A stretch of DNA of 64,000 nt from Sambucus nigra. Taxonomy: Eukaryota; Streptophyta; Magnoliopsida; Dipsacales; Adoxaceae. Positions 45,423 to 57,361 of the stretch are shown in pieces. A program made the translations under genes and the position numbers. The stretch's first letter is position 1. Each line of letters starts with the position of its first letter. Below the pieces are notes generated by a model, which saw only the letters and a program-made list of their open reading frames with translations, did not search any database and was not told where the DNA came from. The DNA is taken from contig OX422217.1 in NCBI GenBank assembly GCA_949130495.1, positions 577,512,606 through 577,576,605 on the forward strand, written 5' to 3'.

Positions 45423-47590
45423 TGTTAGGATATCATTGGTTTATGTCATATTTAAATTGTATGGTATAGTAATGGACTTTTAAAATTAGAGAGTATTGGG
45501 TAAACAAGTGTTTGATGGACTAAATGGGTTAAATAAAAAATATGTATCTTTTTTAAAACATATGTATTTATGTTAGAGATTATACATTAATTGACACTTA
45601 TTCGGAAGAATCAAATCCAACATTCCCAAACTTGGGCCAAGCGTGTAATTGTTCATGTTGTGGTTCACATGTGCTTTCGCTACATTAGAGCATGTGTTTT
45701 GGTCCATATGGAAAATGATTTGGATCCTCTAAAGTTACGAGACCACTTTACATACACGAGTGACAATTTTCACCTTCTATTTTAAAATAAAAGGTCAAAA
45801 TTAACTAAAATTTAATAAAAATAAATATCAAATGTATTTCATTTTAAAAATAATACAATGATAAGGTGAGCTTGTTACCATTCATTTTCAAATGAATTGC
45901 TGAGATTTGTACTACTCCATAACTCTAGAGGAGTCCAATCCATGAAAAATGGTAATCTTCAATCTATTCATGAATTTTGCAGGTACATTCAATAAAAAAA
46001 TCATTAAGTTAATCCACTACAATGAAACATCCTTCTAAGTGGATGCCTATAAATATGTTCGATTTTGGTGAGGTAACATAATAATACCTTTGAGTGCAGG
46101 TGCTTCAAAATTTTCAATTTTCAATTTTAATTTTTTTCTTAATTAAAAAATGAGTTTTTTTAACAGCTAGACCTGTAGGTTAGGTATGTAGTTAAATAGG
46201 TCCAAGATTGTTTTTGTTCCAACGGGTCCCATGAAAAAATAATTTTGCTCCATTAGGTCCTATTTGAAAACAAATAGTGAATATTCATAACATGTACAAT
46301 TATGATATACTGAGAAAAAAAATGTTTCAAGAGCACCAATTAGAAAACATCTTATGTAAATAGTACTTATTTTTCAAGCTCCCTAAAAAATTTCATAAAA
46401 ATTAAATGTTTTAGAAATGTAGTATTTTAAAAATTTCCATTGTATATACTACTTATAAAAGTTCTATTAATATTTTGTTTTTTTCAAATTCCCATCTTTA
46501 GGTGTTGACGCATAATTTACCCTTCACAATGATGTACATTAAGTTGTACTACACCATGTTTAAACAATTCATACATGTCATTTTAGAAGGTACATATTTA
46601 AATTGGTGGATGTGATTGACACAATAACGTTCAAATGGATTTAATAATAAAAATGGTTAATAGACAAAAGATAAATCTATTAATCTAACATATAAAAATA
46701 TTGATAATTTTATAAAATATTTAAGAAAACTAGGATTAACATGACTTTCGAAAGTTTAAAAATCAATATTCTTTTGAATTATTTCCAATTACATTTTGAA
46801 TTTTTTCAAAAATAAAAAAATTTCAGAATTGAAAATTTTATATATAATGTATATTCAGAAAAATCGATCCAAAAATTAAAATTTTTGGAGTTTTAAAAAA
46901 ATGACACCCCTAGTCGGATTGGATTGAAAATGAATGTTCGAAAATATTTCCCAAATTTTTTAAGTTATACACACACACACACACATCTCTAACTCCATTT
47001 TCAATATGTTTTGAAAACAAACTCATCTTTTCTAATTAAAAAATTTATAATATTCTAGGAAGTTTCCAATTTTTACACCTAAAAAAATAGTTGTATCATG
47101 CCTTTTTTTAATAATGGGTATAATCAAACCATTATAGATTAATGGTTGTGATTGATTTACCTTGACGGTTACAATTCTTTCATAAATAGTAAAAAAAAAA
47201 TATTTAATAGATGAAAAATAAATATGCTATTATTACGTGCAAGATATTAAGCTTTTTGAAAGATATTTAAAAACATTAGATTTATAATGATTTTACAAGT
47301 GAAATATGACACTATCATGCCGTTTTCTCAAGTTAACACATCTTATATCAGTATTACACTTTTTTGTTAATTATCAAAATAAAGAGGCTCGAATATTTAA
47401 AAAAATAAATATTGAAGAACTAAATATCAATTATTTTAAACACAAAGATCTTTCTATTTAATTTCTTACGGAACCTTAAAATCTGGAAATGACACTACTA
47501 AGTACTAACTTACAGCTAAAAATGTTTGATTGACTAATATAATAGTTACATGTAAGTAAGTAAAACTGTAAATAATCCCATCATATCATT
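45423..47590. other. AT-rich region without recognised gene
   Basis: Short open frames only and none coding-like. It contains an (AC)n microsatellite at 46968-46985. Two stretches, about 46590-46770 and 47130-47310, share a faint order of motifs (TGTGATTGA, TTTAATA, AATAGA, AAATATTTAA) and may be an old duplication. No terminal repeats found. Confidence 0.6.
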
Positions 47591-47599
47591 TCTTTTTTT

Positions 47600-48252
47600 C
47601 ATAAACCAAACTATTAGATCATATAAGTACGAGATTACAAACTAGAGGTTTATCCATCAACCGAGGCACCACACTACCAACTATATCTTGCAAAAGAGGT
47701 TAGGAGATAAACCAAGGAGGTACATTAAAAACAACATTCATAAATTATTGGCAACCCCTGTATTTTCCAAAATATCAGCTATGCCATTAGCCTCCCGATA
47801 ACAAAAAGAGATCCACACTTGCTGAAACTAACGAGCCACCCTATGGGAGTCCTAAAGCAGTTCCTGGATAGGTTGGTTGGAACATCTAGCCCTACACAAC
47901 AATTGAAATGCTTTCATATAATATGTTTCTACATGAATGCTATGAATACCCTTTTTACAAGAAATATTTAAACCTTCTTTGCTAACCCACATTTCCTCCA
48001 TTGAATTAGTATTACTTACAATATGTTTCCCATAGGCCCATTAGAAGGTGTCCGTGGAGAACACCACCAATGCCTGCCATCTATATTTTAGGTTGGGAGG
48101 ATCTGACCATGTTAAGTTTATACCTGGTTGTATAGATAGAAACTAACTAATTTCCATCCTCAGATGCAATTCCTTATGCCCGATTTGGGATTGAAAGTAC
48201 ATATGATAATTAGAACAATCATCTCGAACATGGTGTTTTAAAAGAGATAGCC
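47600..48252 (-). pseudogene. LINE copy 1, RNase H-like C-terminal part and 3' end
   Basis: The minus strand near 47830-47690 reads WISFCYREANGIADILENTG, the RNase H-type end of plant L1-like ORF2. A T-rich tract at 47590-47602 (A-rich on the minus strand) is a plausible 3' poly(A) relic. Stops interrupt the frame. The right edge is the TAGCC target duplication of the Tekay element; the LINE resumes at 57357. Confidence 0.65.
48248..48252. other. Target site duplication TAGCC, left copy (Tekay element)
   Basis: TAGCC directly before the LTR start TGTAATGACC; repeated at 57357-57361 after the second LTR. Confidence 0.9.
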
Positions 48253-48635
48253 TGTAATGACCCCACTTTTATATGCTTATATGTATATAGTTTGTTTTTA
48301 CACTCATGTGTTACTTATTATCTTATAGATGTTGTATTATTAGATATGTGGTATTATTGGCTATCAATATAACAAACCCCATTTTTAATTACGAAGAATC
48401 AACTGTAAATCGGATCAAATCGAAGTCTTATCACATATCTTAAGGTAAATAAAAAGTTTTGGGGTAGAAAATATAATTTTATGAAAATTTAAGGACTAAA
48501 ATAAAAATATAAAATGTGCCATTTTGTAAATAAAATATTTTCAAGGACCTCTAAGAAATATTCAAAATATAGTGTGAAATTACCAAAATACCCTTCATAT
48601 GTGAAATGACCCTTATACCCCTATCACCTTTCCAC

Positions 48636-48820
48636 CACGTGCTGGTCACCTCCACCATACACGTGTCGTCATTAGAGGAGAAGCCAAAACACGTGTCATC
48701 GTTAGAGGATAAGATAAAACACGTGTCGCAGTCTAGTGAAATAAGACTGCAAGATGCCTCCGTTACGCGACACGTCAACTCTGACTCCCATTGTAAAAGC
48801 TTGGTCATCATGGACACGTG
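48636..48820 (+). promoter_or_regulatory. G-box/ABRE cluster in Tekay LTR promoter
   Basis: Five CACGTG cores at 48636, 48660, 48690, 48720 and 48815, plus CACGTC at 48771. The middle three are exactly 30 bp apart within a repeat ACACGTGTC-TTAGAGGA-AAG. All lie 30-215 bp upstream of the TATA box. ACACGTGTC is a classic bZIP/ABRE-type site in plants. The 3' LTR keeps the cluster (first core at 55549, last at 55728). Confidence 0.75.
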
Positions 48821-48846
48821 TCAATGCCGTGATAACTTTGGAAAAC

Positions 48847-48854
48847 TATAAATA
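48847..48854 (+). promoter_or_regulatory. TATA box of Tekay 5' LTR
   Basis: TATAAATA in AAAACTATAAATAGGGCC. The same box is at 55760-55767 in the 3' LTR. Confidence 0.8.
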
Positions 48855-50523
48855 GGGCCTTTGGGGATCATTTGAAACTCACACCAATTCCTTGAGAATT
48901 ATAGAAAGAAATAGTGAGAGAAAGTGTGAGAAAGTTTAAGAAGAAGTTCTTAGGGATATTCATCTTAAGGTAATCTTAATGTTATAATGCATCTTTATAG
49001 TTTTAATTTATTGTTTTATAGCTTTACTTAGTAGTTATGCTGGTAAAATACAATAAAGAATTCACTAATCAAAACTTAAAATTTAGAACAAATCCAAGTT
49101 AATTTTATAAACTTGTTTGAAGTTATACGCTTTTAAAAATGATTCTTTTTAAAGAAATTGCCCGTTATTATGGAATCCCATTTAAGTAATTCCAAAGTCA
49201 GGTCCGGTGAAATTCTGTCTAGACGAGATGGTATTTAAGTGGTGCCCCTGTGACCCTCCATCTCTACTGGGAATGAATCCGGAAATGTTCTGTCTAGAGG
49301 AGATGGTATTTTAGTGGTGCCCCTGTGACCCTCCATCTCTATTGGGAACCGACTGATTAGGAAGAACTATGAATTGAATCCTTTAAGCGATCAATGAGTT
49401 TTAAAAGTTAAGAAAATGGGTATTAGAAATCCTTTGAAACAAGTTATTATTAAAATACAATATGTCGACTGGATCTTGTTTAGAACGTATACTTAAACAT
49501 TTATCGTATTTGTTAGATTAACGTACGATCGAAGACTCATTATCTATAGTTTTGACCTCTATTTTAGGTGAGTACTCTATGCAATTTCTTGCGCATTTTG
49601 ATTATATTATATTATGCAAACTATTTATATTTTGTGAAATGCTTTTATTCTCAAAATGCATCTGATACCGATGATTTCGTCGTTTGTTATATGTTTATAT
49701 CTCTCCATATAAACATCTGATTTGAATTCTGAAATTATTGATTCGGCCTATGGAAACTCTCTTACTATATTGTCCTTGACTACCGGGTGAAAATATTTGG
49801 GTGGTACCTTCCCAGCTGGTTTATCGCTGGTGTGCCCTAAACAAGGCGTTGTTCCAGAAATCATGATTATCTGTCTGTGATGTTATCAGGTGGAAAAATT
49901 TGATAACACTATCTGTCTGGGTATTAGAGTGTACATGGCCACTAAAACCGAATAATTGACACATGCTCAATTGTTTTATCTGTTCTGTTCTGAACTGTTT
50001 ATTCTGAATATATATATTGTCATTTACTTTATATATATTACTTGAAATTCCTATCTCTATGTATATACCTTCTGTTCTAAATTGAATAGGTATCTATTTC
50101 CTGAAAACCTTGAAATTTTTGGAGATTGAATCTCATTCGGATTTTAGCTGATGTTTTATAATTAACCATTTTTCAGGAAATAATTAGGAAAGCGGATGAA
50201 ACATAAGGGGACTATGTTGAAGATTTAGCTTTTAAAGCTCTTTTTGTAACCTTAAGTAGAAGTTTGTTTAATTAGATAGAGCATGTTTAGCACTTTGTAT
50301 CAAGTTGTAACTCGTTGATATTTTAATACAATTGAAGTTCCCTTTAGAAAGCTATGATAATGTAATTCCTTCACTTTCAGTATTTTACGATTCATAACCA
50401 TGTGATTATACTTCCGCTACATATATTTTAAAAGAAAAATTTTAAGGCCAGAATATTGGATGCCTTGGTGACATGTCAAGACACTCGTTCCCTAATATTT
50501 TCGGGTCGGGGTTGTGACAGAGG

Positions 50524-50541
50524 TGGAATCAGAGCATAGGC
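50524..50541 (+). other. Tekay primer binding site
   Basis: TGGAATCAGAGCATAGG, four bases after the LTR, is one change from the tRNA-iMet site TGGTATCAGAGCA. Confidence 0.85.
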
Positions 50542-50732
50542 TATGAACCCGTAGACTACTGAGAATAGGTTTCAAATGTTATAGATTTTATATTTCCATC
50601 CTTAGGAGATAGTATTAAAAATATAATTTATGTGATAACCCTCCCTATGTGTTATATTATTTATAATTGGTCTTTTAGTTTTCGAAATTGATATAGTATA
50701 ATAGATCTTATGTTTGGCCATGACTGTAGAAA

Positions 50733-52064
50733 ATGACCAAGAGAAGATCATCAATGGGAACTAGTGATTCGAGTATAGAAGGACTGGAAGGTGCATACAA
50801 GGCAATTGAAAGTCTGGCAAAGATCGTGGAGCAGCAGGTGAACAATGGAGTACCAAAGAATCTTGAACTACGTAGATGTACTATTGAACAGTTCAAGAAG
50901 TTGAATCCTCCATCTTTTAAAGGTACTCCTAACCCCATCGAAGCAGAAAGTTGGGTGATGCAGATGGAAAAGATACTCGATGTTCTTAAGTGTACCGATG
51001 AACAAAGGGTGTCATTTGCAACATTTATGTTAGAAGGGGAGGCCGAACATTGGTGGAGAATGAATAAGAGAATACACGGGGAAGGGAATACTTACATAGG
51101 TTGGAATGATTTCTTAGTAATCTTTTATGAGAAATATTTTCCGGAAACGGTGAAAGACGAAATGGCAGCTGACTTCATGAGTCTGGTGCAAGGGAATATG
51201 ACGGTTAGTCAATATGAGGCAAAGTTTACTGAGTTATCCCGTTTTACACGTCATGTTGTAGCAACTGATGTTTTAAGAGTGAAGAAGTTTGAGCATGGGT
51301 TGAGGTTGAATATTCGTAGTCGAATTTCCATCCTGAAATTAACATCATATATTGATGTCGTGACTAGGGCTACAATAGCTGAGAGGGATGGTGAGGAGTA
51401 CAATCGAATTAGAGATGGCAAGAGGAAGTTTGGGGAACAAAAAGGAAAGAACCCGAATAATAGAAATTTCTATAGGAACACATCCAATGTTGGGGGATCT
51501 AGTGATAACAAACAGTATAATAACCAGACATGTCAGCAATGTGGAAAAATGCATAGAGGACGACCTTGTTATAAGGATTCAGTAGCTTGTTTTAGATGTG
51601 GACAGAAAGGACATCAGATAAAAGACTGCCCAAACCCAGCAAGGGTTCCGATAAAGCCTTCAAGTGCAAAGAAGGATCAAGATAGACATGGTAGAGTTTT
51701 CGGACTTTCTGATACCCAAGCTTCTAATGCGGTAGTGTCAGGTACACTTTCTATATGTGCACAGCCTTTTAAAGCTTTGATAGATCCTGGTTCTACCCAT
51801 TCGTTCATATCTATACATGTATTAAATCGCTTTCATAAATTACCTGAACCCTTGAATCATAACATACATGTTTCTACTCCTTCGGGTGAGTTATTGATGG
51901 GTAAATTAGTATACAAGGCTTGCCCCATAGATATTGATAGTCATAAACTATTTGTTGATTTGATAGTTTTAGACATTAAAGATTTTGAAGTCATTTTGGG
52001 GATGGATTGGTTAGCATCACATCATGCTAAGGTAGACTGTTTTGAGAAGAGTGTTACTTTCTAA
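50733..52064 (+). CDS. gag: Tekay gag-protease
   Basis: Open for 443 codons from ATG 50733. Retrotrans_gag is at about residues 55-200 (GTPNPIEAESWVMQMEKIL, EAEHWWRM, FYEKYFPETVKDEM, VSQYEAKFTELSR). A first Cys-rich stretch (CQQCGKMHRGRPC) and a CCHC knuckle CFRCGQKGHQIKDCP (about 285-299) form the nucleocapsid. The retropepsin site ALIDPGSTHSFIS is at about 347-360 and ILGMDWLASHHAKVDC near the end. It makes the particle and cleaves the polyprotein. The ATG at 50720 soon hits a stop, so 50733 is preferred. It ends at TAA 52062-52064, where Tekay elements normally read on into pol in the same frame, so the stop probably disables pol. Confidence 0.9.
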   Translation: MTKRRSSMGTSDSSIEGLEGAYKAIESLAKIVEQQVNNGVPKNLELRRCTIEQFKKLNPPSFKGTPNPIEAESWVMQMEKILDVLKCTDEQRVSFATFMLEGEAEHWWRMNKRIHGEGNTYIGWNDFLVIFYEKYFPETVKDEMAADFMSLVQGNMTVSQYEAKFTELSRFTRHVVATDVLRVKKFEHGLRLNIRSRISILKLTSYIDVVTRATIAERDGEEYNRIRDGKRKFGEQKGKNPNNRNFYRNTSNVGGSSDNKQYNNQTCQQCGKMHRGRPCYKDSVACFRCGQKGHQIKDCPNPARVPIKPSSAKKDQDRHGRVFGLSDTQASNAVVSGTLSICAQPFKALIDPGSTHSFISIHVLNRFHKLPEPLNHNIHVSTPSGELLMGKLVYKACPIDIDSHKLFVDLIVLDIKDFEVILGMDWLASHHAKVDCFEKSVTF

Positions 52065-54461
52065 ATTCCTCACCAACCAAAATTTAGTTTTGAAGGAACT
52101 GGCATCATATCTCCGGTGTGTATTATTTCTGCAATGCAAGCCTATAGTTTTCTTAAGAAGGGATGTCAAGGATTTCTTGCAACTGTTACTAGTTTGGAGA
52201 TGATAGAGCCTAGATTAGAAGATATTCCTATTGCTAAGAAATTTATGGATGTTTTTCCTGATAATTTACCTGGTCTACCTCCTAATAGAGAAATAGAATT
52301 TACCATTGACCTTATTCCTGGAACTATACCAATATCAAAACCACCATATCGTATGGCACCTTTAGAATTAAGAGAGTTAAAAGTTCAATTAGAAGACCTT
52401 TTAGATAAGGGTTTTATCAGACCAAGTATATCTCCTTGGGGTGCTCCAGTCTTGTTTGTGAAAAAGAAGGATGGGACAATGAGACTATGTATAGATTATC
52501 GTGAACTGAATAAGGTAACCATTAAGAATAAATACCCCTTACCTCGTATAGATGACTTGTTTGATCAATTAGAATGTGCACAAGTATTCTATAAGATTGA
52601 CCTTAGGTCAGGTTATCATCAATTGAAGATTAAGGATGATGATATTTCAAAATCAGCTTTTCGTACTAGATATGATCACTATGAATTTCTTGTAATGCAA
52701 TTTGGACTAACTAATGCACCAGCTGCTTTTATGGATATGATGAATAGAGTCTTTAGGAAATATTTGGATCAATGTGTTGTTATTTTTATCGATGACATTC
52801 TCATTTATTCTAAGAGTATTGAAGAACACGAGAAGCATTTAGAGACAATATTACAAATCCTTAGGAAAGAGAAATTATATGCAAAATTAAAGAAGTGTGA
52901 GTTTTGGATGCCTAGTGTTTCTTTTCTAGAACATGTCATATCCAAAGAGGGAGTGTCAGTTGACCCTCAAAAGATTGAGGCTATACTAGATTGGCCCAGA
53001 CCAACTAATGTGAGTGAGATTCGTAGTTTCCTTGGATTAGCAGGTTATTACCGAAGATTTGTTGAAGGATTTTCTAGCATTGCCAAACCTCTATCTAGGT
53101 TAACACAAAAGAAGGTACAATATGAATGGTCTGAGGAAGCAGAGAAAAGTTTTCAAGAACTTAAGAATCGATTAGTAACTGCCCCAATTTTGACTATTCC
53201 TTCCGGAACAAGGGGATTTGTGCTTTATAGTGATGCTTCTAAAAATGGTTTGGGATGTGTGCTAATGCAAAATGGAAAAGTAGTAGCTTACGCCTCGAGA
53301 CAGTTGAAAACCCATGAGCAGAATTATCCAACCCATGACCTAGAATTAGCAGCTGTAATTTTTGCCCTTAATATTTGGAGGCACTATTTATATAGTGAGA
53401 CTTGTGAGATTTATACCGATCATAAAAGTTTGAAGTATATATTTACTCAGAAAGAGTTGAATATGAGACAAAGGAGGTGGTTAGAATTGATGAAGGATTA
53501 TGATGTAAATATTCACTATCACCCGGGGAAAGCTAATGTAGTAGCCGATGCTTTAAGTAGGAAGTCTACACCAAATTTAGCATATCTTATTACAAGCCAG
53601 GAAGCACTGTTAAGGGATTTGAGAAGTATGGAAATAGATGTACGTATCTATAGCAAAGGAGGAATAATTGCAAACTTACAAGTACAACCCATGTTGATGG
53701 AGAGGATCATAATTGCACAAGTAAATGACCCACAACTGAAGAAGATTAGAGAAGAAGTCATCGAGGGTAAGAGAACTGAATTTGCGATGCGAGATGATAT
53801 ATTGAGGTTTGGAAGTAGAGTGTGTGTGCCATGTGATGCCCAACTAAAGAGGCAAATTTTGGAGGAAAGTCATTACTCAAGATTCACATTTCATCCCGGA
53901 TGTACAAAAATGTATATGGATCTTCGAGAAGTATTTTGGTGGAATAACATGAAAAGGGAGATAGCGGAATTTGTATCTCAGTGTTTGGTTTGTCAGCAAG
54001 TAAAAGCTGAGCATCAGAGACCATCAGGATTGTTACAACCACTGCCTATCCCTGAGTGGAAATGGGAACATATCACTATGGATTTTGTGACAGGTTTATC
54101 AAGGAGTTCAAGTGGTAATGATTCTATTTGGGTAATTATTGATAGGCTAACTAAATCTGCTCATTTTCTTGCCATTAAGATTACCCATTCTTTAGAAAAG
54201 TTAGCAAAGTTATATGTGAAGGAAATTATTAGGCTTCATGGAACCCCAATTTCAATTGTTTCTGACCGTGACCCTAAATTTGTGTCTCGCTTCTGGAAAA
54301 GCCTACAAGAAGCCATGGGAACAAAATTGAATTTTAGCACTGCTTTTCATCCTCAAACGGATGGACAATCAGAGAGAACTATTCAAACCTTAGAGGATAT
54401 GCTTAGGGCATGTGCACTTGATTTAAAAGGAAATTGGGATGATCATTTACCGTTAGTGTAA
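52065..54461 (+). pseudogene. pol: Tekay pol: RT, RNase H, integrase
   Basis: Same frame as gag. [34 protein letters not shown] and catalytic [11 protein letters not shown] (about 52776-52808). RNase [43 protein letters not shown] and ADALSRK (53215-53565), with the acidic residues present. Integrase: H-H-C-C finger from [10 protein letters not shown] to CLVCQQ (53872-54000), core [19 protein letters not shown] and [12 protein letters not shown] with all three acidic residues. Open for 781 codons from 52116, then TAA at 54459-54461 inside the integrase core region. Enzyme motifs are intact, so only the stops separate this copy from coding capacity. Confidence 0.9.
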
Positions 54462-55121
54462 TTCGCATATAATAATAGCTATCAAGCAAGTATTCAAATG
54501 GCTCCGTATGAGGCACTCTATGGTAGAAGGTGTCGTTCCCCTACATGTTGGGTAGAAGTTGGGGAAAGAAAATTGTTGGGACCATAATTGATTCAGATCA
54601 CAACAGAGAAGTTGAAATTAAAACAAGACCGACTTCAAACTGCCCAAAGTCGTCAAAAGAGTTATGTTGACAATCGACATCGACAGCTAGAATTCCAAAG
54701 AGGAGATTATGTGTTCTTGCGAGTATCACCTGCAAAGGGAGTAATACGATTTGGGAAAAAGGGGAAGTTGAGCCCAAGATACATAGGACCTTTTGAAATC
54801 CTTGAAAGGATAGGAGCTGTTGCGTATAAAATAGCCTTACCACCTGAACTCTCTAGTGTACATAATGTGTTTCATGTATCAATGATAAAGAAATATGTCC
54901 CAGATTCAACACATATCTTAAGTCACGAACCTCTTCAAGTTAAAGAAGATTTGTCATACATTGAGCATCCGGTAGAAATTTTGGATCGTAAAGATCAAAT
55001 ATTACGGACCAAGATAATTCCACTGGTCAAAGTATTATGGCGTAATCATTCAGTTGAAGAAGCAACATGGGAGCGGGAAGCTGAAATAAAGGAGAGATAT
55101 CCGTACTTGTTTGTAAATTAA
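54462..55121 (+). pseudogene. pol: Tekay integrase C-terminal part and chromodomain
   Basis: After TAA 54459 the same frame reads AYNNSYQASIQMAPYEALYG, meets TAA 54585-54587, then stays open to 55121. It holds the GPF/Y-type module (LSPRYIGPFEILERIGAVAY, SSVHNVFHVSMIKKYVPD) and ends in a chromodomain (IEHPVEILDRKDQILRTK, VKVLWRNHSVEEATWERE, RYPYLF). In chromoviruses this end steers integration towards modified chromatin. It identifies the Tekay/Del clade. Confidence 0.9.
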
Positions 55122-55150
55122 TATGAGTCAAGTTTGGGGACCAAACTTTT

Positions 55151-55165
55151 ATAAGGAGGGAAGGA
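55151..55165 (+). other. Tekay polypurine tract
   Basis: ATAAGGAGGGAAGGA directly before the 3' LTR primes plus-strand DNA. Confidence 0.8.
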
Positions 55166-57356
55166 TGTAATGACCCCACTTTTATATGCTCATATGTATA
55201 TAGTTTGTTTTTACACTCATGTGTTACTTATTATCTTATAGATGTTGTATTATTAGATATGTGGTATTATTGGCTATCAATATAACAAACCCCATTTTTA
55301 ATTACGAAGAATCAACTGTAAATCGGATCAAATCGAAGTCTTATCACATATCTTAAGGTAAATAAAAAGTTTTGGGGTAGAAAATATAATTTTATGAAAG
55401 TTTAAGGACTAAAATAAAAATATAAAATGGGTCATTTTGTAAATAAAATATTTTCAAGGACCTCTAAGAAATATTCAAAATATAGTGTGAAATTACCAAA
55501 ATACCCTTCATGTGTGAAATGACCCTTATACCCCTATCACCTTTCCACCACGTGCTGGTCACCTCCACCATACACGTGTCGTCATTAGAGGAGAAGACAA
55601 AACACGTGTCATCGTTAGAGGATAAGCTAAAACACGTGTCGCAGTCTAGTGAAATAAGACTGCAAGATGCCTCCGTTACGCGACACGTCAACGCTGACTC
55701 CCATTGTAAAAGCTTGGTCATCATGGACACGTGTCAATGTCGTGATAACTTTGGAAAACTATAAATAGGGCCTTTGGGTATCATTTGAGCTCACACCAAT
55801 TCCTTGAGAATTATAGAAAGAAATAGTGAGAGAAAGTGTGAGAAAGTTTAAGAAGAAGTTCTTAGGGATATTCATCTTAAGGTAATCTTAATGTTATAAT
55901 GCATCTTTATAGTTTTAATTTATTATTTTATAGCTTTACTTAGTAGTTATGCTGGTAAAATACAATAAAGAATTCACTAATCAAAACTTAAAATTTAGAA
56001 CAAATCCAAGTTAATTTTATAAACATATTTGAAGTTATACGCTTTTAAAAATGATTCTTTTTAAAGAAATTGCCCGTTATTATGGAATCCCATTTAAGTA
56101 ATTCCAAAGTCAGGCCCGGTGAAATTCTGTCTAGACGAGATGGTATTTAAGTGGTGCCCCTGTGACCCTCCATCTCTACTGGGAACCGACTGATTAGGAA
56201 GAACTATGAATTGAATCCTTTAAGCGATCAATGAGTTTTAAAAGTTAAGAAAATGGGTATTAGAAATCCTTTGAAACAAGTTATTATTAAAATACAATAT
56301 GTCGACTGGATCTTGTTTAGAACGTATACTTAAACCTTTATCGTATTTGTTAGATTAACGTACGATCGAAGACTCATTATCTATAGTTTCGACCTCTATT
56401 TTAGGTGAGTACTCTATGCAATTTCTTGCGCATTTTGATTATATTATATTATGCAAACTATTTATATTTTGTGAAATGCTTTTATTCTCAAAATACATCT
56501 GATACCGATGATTCCGTCGTTTGTTATATGTTTATATCTCTCCATATAAACATCTGATTTGAATTCTGAAATTATTGATTCGGCCTATGGAAACTCTCTT
56601 ACTATATTGGCCTTGACTATCGGGTGGAAATATTTGGGTGGTACCTTCCCAGCTGGTTTATTGCTGGTGTGCCATAAACAAGGCGTTGTTCCAGAAATCA
56701 TGATTATCTGTCTGTGATGTTATCAGGTGGAAAAATTTGATAACACTATCTGTCTGGGTATTAGAGTGTACATGGCCACTAAAACTGAATAATTGACACA
56801 TGCTCAATTGTTTTATCTGTTCTGTTCTGAACTGTTTATTCTGAATATATATATTGTCATTTACTTTATATATATTACTTGAAATTCCTATCTCTATGTA
56901 TATACCTTATGTTCTAAATTGAATAGGTATCTATTTCCTGAAAACCTTGAAATTTTTGGAGATTGAATCTCATTCGGCTTTTAGCTGATTTTTTATAATT
57001 AACCATTTTTCAGGAAATAATTAGGAAAGCGGATGGAACATAAGGGGACTATGTTGAAGATTTAGCTTTTAAAGCTCTTTTTGTAACCTTAAGTAGAAGT
57101 TTGTTTAATTAGATAGAGCATGTTTAGCACTTTGTATCAAGTTGTAACTCGTTGATATTTTAATACAAATGAAGTTCCCTTTAGAAAGCTCTGATAATGT
57201 AATTCCTTCACTTTCAGTATTTTACGATTCATAACCATGTGATTATACTTCCGCTACATAGATTTTAAAAGAAAAATTTTAAGGCCAGAATATTGGATGC
57301 CTTGGTGGTATGTCAAGACACTCGTTCCCTAATATTTTCGGGTCGGGGTCATGACA
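55166..57356 (+). repeat. Tekay 3' LTR
   Basis: Matches 48253-50519 except one copy of the 77-bp doublet is missing and roughly 35-40 bases differ. G-box cluster and TATA (55760-55767) are kept, so it could drive transcription into the flanking LINE. Confidence 0.95.
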
Positions 57357-57361
57357 TAGCC
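57357..57361. other. Target site duplication TAGCC, right copy (Tekay element)
   Basis: Identical to 48248-48252. Confidence 0.9.

Larger units (their letters stand above)
48253..50519 (+). repeat. Tekay 5' LTR
   Basis: Starts TGTAATGACCCC and ends GGTTGTGACA. It contains the G-box cluster and TATA box, and a tandem doublet at 49207-49351 (each copy has CTGTCTAGA and GTGGTGCCCCTGTGACCCTC). The 3' LTR has only one copy. Confidence 0.95.
48253..57356 (+). mobile_element. Young Tekay/Del-type Ty3/gypsy chromovirus, 9.1 kb
   Basis: Complete: LTRs of 2267 and 2191 bp, tRNA-iMet primer site, one long gag-pol frame ending in a chromodomain, polypurine tract, TAGCC target duplication. It is inserted in LINE copy 1. 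The LTRs differ by about 35-40 substitutions by eye plus a 77-bp repeat-copy difference, so it is the most recent insertion seen here. The frame is continuous except for three TAA codons (52062, 54459, 54585), with no frameshift. Confidence 0.95.

Noticed and set aside
45423..47590. Search for a DNA transposon, Helitron or tRNA gene
   Set aside because: No terminal inverted repeats, Helitron-type CTRR hairpin end, or tRNA-like fold could be supported by eye.
48551..48851. Overlapping ORFs on both strands repeated at 55464-55764
   Set aside because: These fall in the G-box promoter repeats of the two Tekay LTRs; periodic sequence keeps frames open by chance.
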